Shown: in pieces, positions 38,499 through 47,166 of the stretch | Numbering within the stretch: the stretch's first letter is position 1 | How the letters are laid out: each line of letters begins with the position of its first letter | Assembly (NCBI GenBank): GCA_902801205.1 | Contig: CADCHE010000001.1 | Span: 62,001 to 126,000 of the forward strand | From: an uncultured Bacteroidia bacterium | GTDB lineage: Bacteria > Bacteroidota > Bacteroidia > Bacteroidales > UBA932 | Reading direction: 5' to 3' | DNA length: 64,000 nucleotides | Made by a program: the position numbers and the translations under genes | Notes under the pieces: generated by a model | What the model was told of the DNA's origin: nothing | The model's input: only the letters and a program-made list of their open reading frames with translations | Database searches by the model: none

Positions 38499-39884
38499 TT
38501 ATTTGGCGAAGGCGTAGGAGAAGCCCTGCTTCTCGTTCCAGGCCCCCCGCGTGAAGTCCGGCACTTCGACCGGCGCATTTCCGTTTTCGATGGAAAGGGC
38601 GCCGAGCGGTCCCAGGCAGCACCATTCCGCGAGGTCATAGACATCCATGTCCAGCGGCAAACCGTTGCGGAGACAGTAGATGAGGCGGTAGTCCATCAGG
38701 AAATCCATGCCGCCGTGTCCGCCGACCGTCCGGGCCAGTTCGACGAGTTCCGGGGTCAGCATCGGGTTGGGATATTTCTGGCGCAGGGTTTCCATCTCCT
38801 CTGCGGAGAGGATCTTTTCCTGGTCGAGGAGCTGTTCGTTTGCCTCCTGCTCCAGCTGGGAGCGCCGCAGGCACATCTGCTGGACCGGATACTTGGCCGC
38901 GTAGCCCTCCGACCCGACGATCTGGTATTTCCGGTCATACGGGCGGGGCGTCATCGTGCAGTGGGTGATCGAAATGGTTTTCCCGTTTTCGGTCCGGATC
39001 AGGGTGGTGGTCTCCGCTCCGTTCAGGAATTCCTCACAGGGTTTCCCGGTCTTGGCTTCCACGCGGCCGGGGCCGTTGGCCGGTTTCGTATCCATGGCCA
39101 CGAGGGTCTTCATGCGGTCGCCGCGATGGATGCCGAGCACCTGGGCGACAGGGCCGAGGCCGTGCGTGGGATAGACGTCGCCGCGGTGCGTCTGGTTGAA
39201 GTCGAGCCGCCAGTTGTTCCAGTATTCGTTCCAGTACGGGTCGAGGTTGTGGCAGTAGGCGCCTTCCACATGCAGCACTTCACCGAAGACGCCGGCCTGG
39301 GCCATGGCCAGGCAGGACAGCTCGTAGAAGTCGTAGCAGCAGTTCTCCAGCATCATACAGTGCTTGCGGGTGCGCTCCGACGTGTTGATCAAGTCCCAGA
39401 TCTCCTCCATCGAGGTAGCGGCGGGCACTTCGATCGCAGCGTTCTTCCCGTGTTCCATCGCGTACAAGGCGATGGGCGTATGGTGGATCCAATCCGTGCA
39501 GATGTAGACCAGGTCGACATCATCCCGCTCGCAGAGCGCCTTGAAGGCCTCCGTGTCGCCGCTGTAGCCGGCCGCGGCGGGAAGTCCGCGCGAGGCAAGG
39601 ACGCCCTGGGCCCATTCCACCCGCTCGGGGCGGACGTCGCAGAGTGCGGTGATCTTCGTGCCGGGTACATAGGTCAGCCGGCTGACGGCACCGCTTCCTC
39701 GGGCGCCGATGCCGACGATGCCGATCCGGACGGTGTCCATGGCGGGTACGGTCAGTCCGAGCACATTCTCCTGTCCGGCGGGCCGGGCGGGCACTTTCGT
39801 TTGCAGGGTGAGGTCCTTGGTTCGGGGTGTGCAGGCGGCCGCAAGCAGCACGGCGGCCAGCAGAAGCAGGTGTTTGTGTTTCAT
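38499..39884 (-). CDS. GH109-like NAD-dependent glycosidase lipoprotein
   Basis: A 461-residue lipoprotein with lipobox LAAAC (Cys18); the start MKHKHLLLL at 39884 is preferred to the ATG three codons upstream. A Rossmann domain (IGIVGIGARGSGAVSRL at 54-70) and Gfo/Idh/MocA-type second domain are seen, with YICTDWIHHTPIA, AIEVPAATS and DVYPTHGLGPVAQ motifs as in GH109 alpha-N-acetylgalactosaminidases. These use tightly bound NAD for hydrolysis through oxidation and elimination. First gene of the operon, with its own promoter. Substrate specificity should be treated as family-level. Confidence 0.88.
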   Translation of the reverse strand: MKHKHLLLLAAVLLAAACTPRTKDLTLQTKVPARPAGQENVLGLTVPAMDTVRIGIVGIGARGSGAVSRLTYVPGTKITALCDVRPERVEWAQGVLASRGLPAAAGYSGDTEAFKALCERDDVDLVYICTDWIHHTPIALYAMEHGKNAAIEVPAATSMEEIWDLINTSERTRKHCMMLENCCYDFYELSCLAMAQAGVFGEVLHVEGAYCHNLDPYWNEYWNNWRLDFNQTHRGDVYPTHGLGPVAQVLGIHRGDRMKTLVAMDTKPANGPGRVEAKTGKPCEEFLNGAETTTLIRTENGKTISITHCTMTPRPYDRKYQIVGSEGYAAKYPVQQMCLRRSQLEQEANEQLLDQEKILSAEEMETLRQKYPNPMLTPELVELARTVGGHGGMDFLMDYRLIYCLRNGLPLDMDVYDLAEWCCLGPLGALSIENGNAPVEVPDFTRGAWNEKQGFSYAFAK

Positions 39885-39903
39885 GATGATCATGCAGTTT
39901 GTC

Positions 39904-39911
39904 CAAAAATA
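39904..39911 (-). promoter_or_regulatory. -7 element of the GH109 operon promoter
   Basis: TATTTTTG on the minus strand, 19 nt upstream of the GH109 ATG, directly after the M16 terminator. No clear TTTG at -33. Confidence 0.5.
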
Positions 39912-39913
39912 GC

Positions 39914-39945
39914 AAAAAAAGGTGAAACCGCGTGTGTTTCACCTT
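39914..39945 (-). terminator. Intrinsic terminator after the M16 peptidase gene
   Basis: Minus strand: AAGGTGAAAC (39936-39945) and GTTTCACCTT (39919-39928) form a perfect 10-bp stem with a 7-nt loop, followed by a T-run to 39914. It begins 29 nt past the stop. Confidence 0.88.
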
Positions 39946-39974
39946 CGAAAAAGTCCCTTCGTTCCGGGGGAAGA

Positions 39975-41207
39975 TCAGAGATAGACCATCCGGCTGCGTC
40001 TGCCCGGGTCGAAGATGCTCCCGGCCAGGTCGCGGAGGTCTTCGGCCGTGACGGCTTCAACGGCCGCCCGCTGCTCGGAATCCGTCGCGACGCGGCCGAA
40101 CGAGAGCAGGCTCTTTCCCATCGACAGGCACTGGCTCTCCCCGCTTTCCGAAGCGATGGCCAGCTGCCCGAGCAACTGTTTCTTCGCGGCGCGCAACTGC
40201 CTGTCCGACAAAAGATTCTCCTGCATCTTCCGGATGACGTCGTCTACGCCCCGCAGGCACTTGTCCAGGTTCTGCCGCTCGCAGCCCAGGCTGACGGCGA
40301 CCAGGCCGGCGTCGGCATACTGCGCGTACGAGCACTCGACGCCGTATACCCAACCGTTCCGTTCGCGGAGCAGGTCGTTCAGCAATGAGTTCGACGCCGG
40401 ACCGCCGAGGATGTTCGCCAGCAGGATCGCGGCGAACCGGCGCGGCCCGTCCGCGAGGGAGGGTGCCATGCCGCCGAGGATGGCGTTGACTTCGTGGTTG
40501 CGTTTGTCGGCCGTCACATCGAACGTCCGGAAAGGAGCGGGTACGAGCACCCTGGGCGACGGGGCTGCCGGCGCAGGAGCCGTACCGAAGGTTTTCCCGG
40601 CCAGTTGCAGGACCTTCTTCTCCAGGCGCGCCTCGTCTTCGCCGGCCACGACGGTCAGGGCCATCCGCCCGGGATGGAAATGCGCCGCGCAGAAGCGGGC
40701 GAGTTCTTTCGAGGTAATCTTCCGGGTGCTTGCGACGGTGCCCAGGATGGGGCTGCCGAGCGGGTGGCCTTCGAAACAGGCCCCCTCGAAGGCGTCGTAG
40801 ATGTCGTCGGCCGGGCTGTCCTTTGCCGAACGGATCTCTTCCGCCACGACCCCGCGCTCCGTCTCGATCTCCTCCTTGGGGAAGGTGGGGCTGGTCGCCA
40901 GTTCGAGCAGCAGCGCCGCTGCTTTGAAAGTGTCTTCGCCCAGCACGATGGCGTGGAGGACGATCTCCTCCTTGGTCGTGAAGGCGTTCAGTTCGCCGCC
41001 CAGGCGGTCGAGGTAGTTGTTGATGACGCGGGCGCTCTTTCTCGCCGTCCCCTTGAAGAGGGCGTGCTCCGTGAAATGGGCGATGCCGCTGTGGAAACCT
41101 TCTTCGTCACGGGTGCCGCACCGGATGCTCAGCGAGCAGTATCCGACGGCCGTTCCGCTTTTCTTGACCGCGTACAGCAGTCCGCAGTCCGTCTTGCCGG
41201 TGCGCAT
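39975..41207 (-). CDS. M16-family zinc metallopeptidase
   Basis: A 410-residue pitrilysin-type peptidase. The inverted zinc motif HFTEH is at 44-48 and the third ligand is E124 in VVAEEI, 76 residues on. A second, non-catalytic M16 domain fills the C-terminal half. The start opens on CGLLYAVKKSGTAVGYCSL, with no signal peptide, so it is probably cytoplasmic. Its ATG shares one base with the stop of the upstream exported protein gene (TAATG), suggesting coupled translation. Substrate unknown. Confidence 0.92.
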   Translation of the reverse strand: MRTGKTDCGLLYAVKKSGTAVGYCSLSIRCGTRDEEGFHSGIAHFTEHALFKGTARKSARVINNYLDRLGGELNAFTTKEEIVLHAIVLGEDTFKAAALLLELATSPTFPKEEIETERGVVAEEIRSAKDSPADDIYDAFEGACFEGHPLGSPILGTVASTRKITSKELARFCAAHFHPGRMALTVVAGEDEARLEKKVLQLAGKTFGTAPAPAAPSPRVLVPAPFRTFDVTADKRNHEVNAILGGMAPSLADGPRRFAAILLANILGGPASNSLLNDLLRERNGWVYGVECSYAQYADAGLVAVSLGCERQNLDKCLRGVDDVIRKMQENLLSDRQLRAAKKQLLGQLAIASESGESQCLSMGKSLLSFGRVATDSEQRAAVEAVTAEDLRDLAGSIFDPGRRSRMVYL

Positions 41208-42040
41208 TATCTGACTTTCCGGATTTTCTTCAGGTCGCCGGCGAGGAAGCCCCTGCCTTTGCGTGCCGTGATCTTGTGTTTCTGGATATAATAGAGCTGG
41301 TGGTCGTCCGTACCGATCAGCATCTTGTAGCAGGGGGCGCCGGAAACAGGCTCGGCGGGCGCAACCACGAAACTGATGATGCCGTTGTAGACGGCCTGGG
41401 TAAAGGCTTCGTTCACAGCCTCTTCGTCTTCCACGAGGATGTCCTCGTCCAGTTCGTCGAGGACTTTGCGCCCCACGGACGAGGCGATGTCTTCACGGTC
41501 GATATGGAGGGTCTTGGTGCGGAGCTTGGGGAGGTTCCGGTTGTATTTCGACAGTTGGGCGTAGGCCTTGAACTCCGAGCGGATCAGACCGCCCGCCAGG
41601 TCCTGGATGATATGGATGACGGCGGGCATCACGATGAACTCCCGTCCCGACGGGGTCTGTGCGTCGGCAAGGGGGAACGACGTGACCAGCAGCATCGCAT
41701 CGACGCCCTGGGCCGCTTCCGGGCCGCCTTTGACAAAGGCGAGCGAGCGGATACCGTCCTTTTCGGTGAGCAGCAGGAAGTAGTGCGCCGGGTTCGTCTT
41801 CAGGGCGTCGAATTCCGCGGACGTGCAGAATTCGAAGGGGGACAGGGTCCATTCCATCGAGACGCTCTCCTTGATGGCTTCGGCCATCATGTCGTCTCCG
41901 GGGACCACGACTTTCGTGATCCGCGTCGTCATGTCCTTGAGCTTCTCCTTGCGCGTGGTGATCTGCGCCTGCCCGGACGCGTCCAGGCAAATCGTGCACC
42001 CGACAAGGCAGAGCAACAATATAATCGTTAGGCGTTTCAT
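41207..42040 (-). CDS. Exported protein of unknown function, coupled to the M16 peptidase
   Basis: A 277-residue protein with an N-terminal signal (MKRLTIILLLCLVGCTICLD). LVGC could be a lipobox (Cys15), though the signal is short. The start at 42040 is preferred over the longer frame, whose extra 30 residues lie in the promoter zone. The mature part is mixed alpha/beta with no motif I recognise. Its stop overlaps the M16 start, so the two are likely made together. Confidence 0.65.
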   Translation of the reverse strand: MKRLTIILLLCLVGCTICLDASGQAQITTRKEKLKDMTTRITKVVVPGDDMMAEAIKESVSMEWTLSPFEFCTSAEFDALKTNPAHYFLLLTEKDGIRSLAFVKGGPEAAQGVDAMLLVTSFPLADAQTPSGREFIVMPAVIHIIQDLAGGLIRSEFKAYAQLSKYNRNLPKLRTKTLHIDREDIASSVGRKVLDELDEDILVEDEEAVNEAFTQAVYNGIISFVVAPAEPVSGAPCYKMLIGTDDHQLYYIQKHKITARKGRGFLAGDLKKIRKVR

Positions 42041-42097
42041 GGCAATCTCATTTTCAACCGGAGAAGAATTCTTCATACTTCGTGCCGAGTTGCAGGA

Positions 42098-42105
42098 CAA
42101 AGATA
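42098..42105 (-). promoter_or_regulatory. -7 element for the exported protein-M16 operon
   Basis: TATCTTTG on the minus strand, 57 nt upstream of the ATG at 42040 and only 20 nt from the divergent dnaX -7 element. The two promoters are back to back and could interfere. Confidence 0.6.
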
Positions 42106-42125
42106 CGAAATTGCGAATAATTGTG

Positions 42126-42133
42126 TACATTTG
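42126..42133 (+). promoter_or_regulatory. -7 element of the dnaX promoter (near-leaderless)
   Basis: TACATTTG lies only 6 nt before the dnaX ATG at 42140. With the usual spacing to the start site, the transcript would begin at or within a base or two of the start codon. Confidence 0.6.
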
Positions 42134-42139
42134 TATACT

Positions 42140-43930
42140 ATGTCAGAATATATCGTATCAGCCAGGAAATATCGTCCGGATTCGTTCGAGACCCTGATCG
42201 GCCAGGACAACATCGCCCGCACCCTGAAGAATTCCATCATCGGGGGAAAACTCGCGCATGCATACCTCTTCTGCGGCCCCCGCGGCGTCGGGAAGACGAC
42301 GACGGCGCGCATCTTCGCGAAGGCGATCAACTGCGCACATCCTTCCGAAGGGATGGACCCGTGCGGTGAGTGCGAATCGTGCCGTTCCTTCCAGGAAGGA
42401 CGCTCCTACTGCATCCATGAACTGGACGCGGCGTCCAACAACGGCGTGGACGATATCAAGACGCTGATGGACCAGGTACAGATTCCGCCGCAGGTCGGCA
42501 AATACAGTGTCTACATCATCGACGAGGTGCACATGCTTTCCCTCGCGGCCTTCAACGCCTTCCTGAAGACGCTGGAAGAACCGCCGGCACACGCCATCTT
42601 CATCCTGGCCACCACCGAGAAGCATAAGATTCTCCCGACGATCCTCTCCCGCTGCCAGACGTTCGACTTCAGCCGCATCAGTGTGCCCGACATGGTCCGC
42701 AACCTGCGCGGGATCGCCTCGAAGGAAGGGATCACGATTGACGACGAGTCTCTCCACGTGATTGCGCGGAAGGCCGACGGGGCGATGCGCGACGCGCTGA
42801 CCCTGTTCGACCAGACCATCGCTTTCTGCGGCACGGACGTGAAATATGCGGACGTCATCAAGAACCTCGGCGTCCTCGACGACGAATACAGTTTCTCCCT
42901 GGTGGATGCCTTCCTGCAGGGAGACTACGGGACCGCCCTGCGCACCTTCGACGAGATCCTCTCCAAAGGGCTCGGCGGCCTGCACTTCGTCTCTTCGCTC
43001 AGCGCGCATTTCCGCAACTTGCTGGTGAGTCGCTGCGGCGGGCTCGATCCGCTGCTCGAACTCCCTGAATCCACGCGGAAGCGATATGCCGAGCAGGCGG
43101 CAAGGTGTTCCGTCGGCTTCCTGTACAGTGCCCTGGAGGCGGCGCAGCTCTGCGAGTCGCAGTACAAGGCGGCCGTTTCGCCCCGCCTGCATGTGGAATT
43201 CCTGCTGATGAAACTGAGTTTCCTGGTCCGGCGACCGGGCATCGAGGCTGCCGCCCCGGCACCCGTACAGCAGGCCGCTCCGGCACCCGTACAGCAGGTC
43301 ACGCCGGCGCCTCAGGCACCCGTACAACAGGCTGCTCCCGCACCCGTACAGCAGGCCACGCCGGCCGCGGAATCCCAGCCAGCGCCGGCCGCGGATTCGG
43401 CGCCCGCCCCCGAGGCCCCGGCCCCGGAAGCCGCCCCTGCACCGCGGACACGCAGGCGCACCGCAGGCAAGTCCGGCGCTTCCCTGTCCCTGTCTTCCCT
43501 GCGGGAAGAGAAGACCACGGCGCCTGTGGCGGCGGACGCAACCGCTGCTGACGATGCCTTGCCGGAGGACGAAGTCCTGCTGGCGGCGTGGAAGGAACTG
43601 CCGGGCAGCCAGGCCGGACAGCCGCGCCTGGCATCGATGTTGCAAAACGCACAGGTCGAGATTTCGGCCGCCGACGGGGTCAAAGTCGCCCTCTTCCGCG
43701 TCGACAACGTGTCCCAGATGCAGTGGATCCGCGAGAAAAAGCTCCGCGAGCTGGAGGGCTTCCTCCAACGCCGGAGCGGCTCCTCGAAAGTCCGCCTCGA
43801 GGTGGATGTGCGGCCCACGGAAGACAAGCCGGTCGCCCCTTACACGGACCACGAGAAGGCGACGGCGCTGATGGAACGCAGCGGGGAAGTACAGCACCTG
43901 ATCCGGGATTTCGGACTTGAAACAAAATGA
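42140..43930 (+). CDS. dnaX: DNA polymerase III subunit gamma/tau
   Basis: A 596-residue clamp-loader ATPase. The start [13 protein letters not shown] at 42140 is preferred over a TTG inside the promoter. Walker A (GPRGVGKT, 46-53), four zinc cysteines (C65, C75, C78, C81), the DEVHML Walker B and SRC sensor 1 are intact. After about residue 370 comes a low-complexity Ala/Pro/Gln linker with repeated APVQQ units, then a C-terminal domain of about 130 residues that in tau contacts the polymerase. lptB follows after 7 nt. Confidence 0.96.
   Translation: MSEYIVSARKYRPDSFETLIGQDNIARTLKNSIIGGKLAHAYLFCGPRGVGKTTTARIFAKAINCAHPSEGMDPCGECESCRSFQEGRSYCIHELDAASNNGVDDIKTLMDQVQIPPQVGKYSVYIIDEVHMLSLAAFNAFLKTLEEPPAHAIFILATTEKHKILPTILSRCQTFDFSRISVPDMVRNLRGIASKEGITIDDESLHVIARKADGAMRDALTLFDQTIAFCGTDVKYADVIKNLGVLDDEYSFSLVDAFLQGDYGTALRTFDEILSKGLGGLHFVSSLSAHFRNLLVSRCGGLDPLLELPESTRKRYAEQAARCSVGFLYSALEAAQLCESQYKAAVSPRLHVEFLLMKLSFLVRRPGIEAAAPAPVQQAAPAPVQQVTPAPQAPVQQAAPAPVQQATPAAESQPAPAADSAPAPEAPAPEAAPAPRTRRRTAGKSGASLSLSSLREEKTTAPVAADATAADDALPEDEVLLAAWKELPGSQAGQPRLASMLQNAQVEISAADGVKVALFRVDNVSQMQWIREKKLRELEGFLQRRSGSSKVRLEVDVRPTEDKPVAPYTDHEKATALMERSGEVQHLIRDFGLETK
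43258..43364 (+). repeat. Short tandem-like repeats inside dnaX
   Basis: Four copies of a unit based on GCACCCGTACAGCAGG encode repeated APVQQ steps in the linker of the gamma/tau protein. Spacing is irregular (24-33 nt). Such repeats can change length by slippage. Confidence 0.75.
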
Positions 43931-43937
43931 GAAAAAG

Positions 43938-44759
43938 ATGAAACTTCGTTGTGAAAACCTGGTCAAGAAATATGGCATCCGGACGGTTGTCAAAGGTGTT
44001 TCGATGGAAATCAACCAAGGAGAGATCGTCGGATTCCTCGGCCCGAACGGTGCCGGCAAGACCACCAGTTTCTACATGATCACGGGACAGATCGTCCCCA
44101 ACGGCGGCAAAGTCTTCCTCGACGACGAGGATATCACCTCGCTGCCGATGTACATGCGGGCGAAGAAAGGCATCGGTTACCTGCCGCAGGAAGCTTCCGT
44201 CTTCCGCAAGATGTCCGTGGAGAACAACATCCTGTCCGTCATGGAGATGTCGCCGATGACCAAGGAAGAACGGATGGAACGCCTCGAGAGCCTGATCGAC
44301 GAGTTCAACCTGTCCAAGGTACGCAAGAGCCTCGGCATCCAGCTGTCCGGCGGCGAGCGCCGGCGCTGCGAGATCGCCCGCGCCCTCGCGATCGACCCGA
44401 AGTTCATCCTGCTCGACGAGCCGTTCGCCGGCGTCGACCCGATTGCCGTCGAGGATATCCAGTACATCATCGCCAAACTCAAATACCGGAACATCGGTGT
44501 GATCATCACCGACCACAACGTGGGCGAGACCCTGGCCATCACCGACCGCGCCTACCTGCTGTACGAGGGAACGATCCTCCAGCAGGGTACGCCGGAAGCC
44601 CTGGCTGCCGACGACGACGTGCGCACCAAGTACCTGGGCAGCGGCTTCATCCTCAAGAAAGCCGTCGCCGTGGAGCGTGCCAAGGCCGAGCATGAGGCGG
44701 CGCTGGCCGCCGCAGCCTCCGCGGATGCCGCGCTCACGCCGGAAGCGCCCGAAGAATAA
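43938..44759 (+). CDS. lptB: Lipopolysaccharide export ABC transporter ATPase LptB
   Basis: A 273-residue ABC ATPase. The start [13 protein letters not shown] at 43938 is used; the longer frame begins with a TTG inside dnaX. Walker [10 protein letters not shown] (35-43), signature LSGGE (136-140), Walker B ILLDEP (157-162) and the ITDHN switch histidine are all present. The LptB-specific [15 protein letters not shown]-loop region is clear. A 30-residue Ala/Glu-rich tail beyond the usual end is unusual. It powers LPS transport with LptFG, which are not in the window. Confidence 0.95.
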   Translation: MKLRCENLVKKYGIRTVVKGVSMEINQGEIVGFLGPNGAGKTTSFYMITGQIVPNGGKVFLDDEDITSLPMYMRAKKGIGYLPQEASVFRKMSVENNILSVMEMSPMTKEERMERLESLIDEFNLSKVRKSLGIQLSGGERRRCEIARALAIDPKFILLDEPFAGVDPIAVEDIQYIIAKLKYRNIGVIITDHNVGETLAITDRAYLLYEGTILQQGTPEALAADDDVRTKYLGSGFILKKAVAVERAKAEHEAALAAAASADAALTPEAPEE

Positions 44760-44784
44760 ACGCCGTCCGGATACAGGATACGAT

Positions 44785-44821
44785 AAAGTCGGTGAACCAA
44801 GGCTTCTGGTTCACCGACTTT
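44785..44821. terminator. Bidirectional terminator between lptB and efp
   Basis: A perfect 15-bp inverted repeat (44785-44799 and 44807-44821) with a 7-nt loop between two convergent genes. The plus side runs into TTTCTGTTTCTT; the minus side into TTTATCG. Confidence 0.85.
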
Positions 44822-44846
44822 CTGTTTCTTGCCGCTGAGGTGCGCC

Positions 44847-45413
44847 TTAGACGCGCTGTCCGTAGCTGCGGTCGGTAGTGTTGACGGTGATCTTCTCGCC
44901 CTGGTTGATGAACAGGGGGACCATCACCTTGGCGCCCGTCTCGAGGGTCACTTCCTTGAGGGCGCTGGTCGATGCCGTGTTGCCCTTGACGGCCGGCTCG
45001 GCGTAGGTGACTTCCAGTTCAACGTAGGTCGGCAGTTCGCAAGTGAGGCACTTCTCTTCAGGCTCCACCACGAACATCATCTCCACGTGCTGGCCTTCTT
45101 TCATCAGGTCGGAATTCTCGACGACGTCGTGCGGAAGGTGGATCTGCTCGTAGGTCTCTTCGTGCATGAAGTTGAACCCGTCCTCGTCGGAATAGAGGAA
45201 CTGGTACGGACGGCGCTCGACGGTGATGGTGTCGATCTTGGCGCCGGCGGTGAAGGTGTTCTCGAGGATTCTTCCGTTCTCAAGATTGCGGAGCTTCGTC
45301 TTGACGAAGGCCGGTCCCTTCCCGGGTTTCACATGCTGGAAATAAACGACCTGGCAGGGTTTGCCGTTGTAGTTGATGAACAGTCCGTTCTTGAAATCTG
45401 CAGTTGTTGCCAT
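44847..45413 (-). CDS. efp: Translation elongation factor P
   Basis: A 188-residue EF-P with three beta-barrel domains. It relieves ribosome stalling at consecutive prolines. The modifiable lysine is K32 in VKPGKGPAF. The C-terminal signature around TYAEPAVKGNTAS is intact. No EpmA-type modification gene is in the window. It has its own promoter with a leader containing a 7-bp hairpin. Confidence 0.98.
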   Translation of the reverse strand: MATTADFKNGLFINYNGKPCQVVYFQHVKPGKGPAFVKTKLRNLENGRILENTFTAGAKIDTITVERRPYQFLYSDEDGFNFMHEETYEQIHLPHDVVENSDLMKEGQHVEMMFVVEPEEKCLTCELPTYVELEVTYAEPAVKGNTASTSALKEVTLETGAKVMVPLFINQGEKITVNTTDRSYGQRV

Positions 45414-45448
45414 AAATATGATGTTAAATTTATATGCGGATCGGTTGT

Positions 45449-45465
45449 ATGTCCTTACAGGACAT
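45449..45465 (-). other. Hairpin in the efp leader
   Basis: ATGTCCT and AGGACAT (45449-45455, 45459-45465) form a perfect 7-bp stem with a 3-nt loop, just downstream of the efp -7 element. It may stabilise the 5' end or bind a regulator; no known riboswitch pattern is seen. Confidence 0.5.
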
Positions 45466-45468
45466 CCA

Positions 45469-45500
45469 CAAATGTAGTGATTTACACGTATTCTTGCAAA
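45469..45500 (-). promoter_or_regulatory. Promoter of efp
   Basis: Minus strand: TTTG (45497-45500), 20 nt, then TACATTTG (45469-45476). A full consensus match, 55 nt upstream of the ATG. Confidence 0.8.
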
Positions 45501-45506
45501 TTTTTA

Positions 45507-46403
45507 TCATTCCGGGAGCGTACGCACCGCTTCCGCTACCTTCTCCAGCAGCCATCGCGGCGTGGAGGTGGCCCCGCAGATCCCCACCCGCTCGCCGGGT
45601 CCGAACCACTCGGGCCGGATCTCCGTTTCGGAAGAGATGTGGCGTGCGCGCGGATTGACGCTCCGGCACAGGTCGTAGAGCACCTTCCCGTTCGAACTGG
45701 TCGATCCGGAAACGAACAGGATCGTGTCGTGGGCGGCGGCGAAGGCGGCCAGCTGCTCGTGCCGCGATGCCACCTGGCTGCAGATCGTCCGGTGTACGGT
45801 GACCGGCGCGTTGACGGCGCCCTGGATCCGCCGGCACAGTTCTGCATATTCCACGGGGCTTTTGGTTGTTTGGGAGAACACTTCCACGGGACGGTCGGTG
45901 TGCAGGCGACCCTCCCGGAGGGCGGCCTCGAGCTGGTCGGGGCGTTCCAGGACGAGGGCGTCCCCGCCGACCTGCCCCAGCAGCCCGAGCACTTCGGCGT
46001 GTCCCACTTTCCCGAATATCACCAGCTTGCCGTCGTCCTCTGCCAGACGGGCGTGTGCCGCGCGGATGTCTTCCTGGAGTTTGAGGACGACGGGACAAGT
46101 GCAGTCCACGACCTCGAGCCCGGCGTCGGAAAGCATCTTGTAGGAGGCCGGCGGCTCACCGTGTGCGCGGATGAGCACGGTGCCGGCTCCGGCAGCGGAC
46201 AGGGCGGGGATGTCTTCGTGCCGGATGGTCACGAGCCCCTTTGCGGCCAGCCGTTCCAGCTCCGCTTCGTTATGGACGATTGCGCCCAGGGAATGCAGCC
46301 GCCCGCCCGGATGTGCGTCCAGGTAGGCCTCGGCCGTTCCGATGGCCCGGATCACACCTCCGCAGAAGCCGCTGTGGCGTTCGATTTCGACTGTTCTCGC
46401 CAT
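45507..46403 (-). CDS. ispH: 4-hydroxy-3-methylbut-2-enyl diphosphate reductase
   Basis: A 298-residue iron-sulfur enzyme (LytB) for the last step of the MEP pathway, giving IPP and DMAPP. The three cluster cysteines are C14 (SGFCGGV), C103 (DCTCPVV) and C208 (HRTICSQ); the conserved GSTSSNG and GATSTP loops are present. No S1 domain fusion. It starts immediately after the cmk stop and shares its transcript. dxs of the same pathway is at 15942. Confidence 0.96.
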   Translation of the reverse strand: MARTVEIERHSGFCGGVIRAIGTAEAYLDAHPGGRLHSLGAIVHNEAELERLAAKGLVTIRHEDIPALSAAGAGTVLIRAHGEPPASYKMLSDAGLEVVDCTCPVVLKLQEDIRAAHARLAEDDGKLVIFGKVGHAEVLGLLGQVGGDALVLERPDQLEAALREGRLHTDRPVEVFSQTTKSPVEYAELCRRIQGAVNAPVTVHRTICSQVASRHEQLAAFAAAHDTILFVSGSTSSNGKVLYDLCRSVNPRARHISSETEIRPEWFGPGERVGICGATSTPRWLLEKVAEAVRTLPE

Positions 46404-47099
46404 TTATTCCAGAATGCCGTACTTGCCTCGGATCAGGCCTTCGAACCAGACCACTTCCTCGTGGAGGGTCATGTCCGTGTCGTCCATGACGAAGGCGTCT
46501 TCAGCGCGGCGGAGCGGCGAAGTCTCCCGGTGCGAGTCGATATAGTCCCGTTCCTTGAGGTTCTTCAGCACCGCTTCCATCGTCGGCGCCTCGCCTTTCG
46601 CGACGAGTTCGTTGTAGCGCCGTTTCGCGCGGATTTCATCGCTGGCGACCTTGAACACCTTGATGTCTGCATCCGGGAATACCGTGGTGCCGATGTCACG
46701 TCCGTCCATGATGACGCGTCCGTGGCGGGCCAGGGCGTGCAGCCGCTCATCGACGTATTTCCGGACGAAGGGGATGGCGGAAACGGGGCTGACCCAGGAA
46801 GAGACTTCCAGCGTCCGGATTTCTTCCTCGATGCGCCGTCCGCCCATGTAGGTGCCGCCGCCGTCGCCTGCACGGAAGGTCAGGTCGAGGTGCCCGAGCG
46901 CCTGTTGCAGCGCAGCTTCGTCGATGCCCTTCTCCGGATCGATGAGCCCGTTCTCGAGGGCGTACAGCGTGACGCCGCGGTACAGGGCGCCCGAGTCGAG
47001 ATACAGGAAGCCGAATTGCTTGGCGACGAGCTTGGCGACGGAACTCTTTCCGGTGGCGGAGTAGCCGTCGACGGCGATGATGATGTCGGGAATATGCAT
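46404..47099 (-). CDS. cmk: Cytidylate kinase
   Basis: A 231-residue CMP/dCMP kinase. The start MHIPDIIIAVDGYSATGKSS at 47099 puts the P-loop at 12-19; the long upstream extension of the frame lies in the divergent response-regulator gene. LDSGALYRG and DGRDIGTTVFP are family signatures, and the C-terminal RRAEDAFVMDDTDM matches. Directly joined to ispH. It is divergent from the response regulator. Confidence 0.96.
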   Translation of the reverse strand: MHIPDIIIAVDGYSATGKSSVAKLVAKQFGFLYLDSGALYRGVTLYALENGLIDPEKGIDEAALQQALGHLDLTFRAGDGGGTYMGGRRIEEEIRTLEVSSWVSPVSAIPFVRKYVDERLHALARHGRVIMDGRDIGTTVFPDADIKVFKVASDEIRAKRRYNELVAKGEAPTMEAVLKNLKERDYIDSHRETSPLRRAEDAFVMDDTDMTLHEEVVWFEGLIRGKYGILE

Positions 47100-47147
47100 G
47101 CTTGTCACTTTTAGTCTACCAAAATAAAGAAAAATGTCCGATATTTG

Positions 47148-47155
47148 CAAAGATA
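47148..47155 (-). promoter_or_regulatory. -7 element of the cmk-ispH promoter
   Basis: TATCTTTG on the minus strand, 48 nt upstream of the cmk ATG, in the divergent region. On the plus strand only a GATATTTG near-match is available for the response regulator. Confidence 0.6.
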
Positions 47156-47166
47156 CGTAAACTGTT

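Noticed and set aside
42131-42139. Longer dnaX start at TTG 42131
   Set aside because: Also inside the -7 element; ATG 42140 begins the conserved N-terminus.
43258-43364. CRISPR-like repeat array
   Set aside because: The repeats are in frame inside dnaX, imperfect and without spacer structure.
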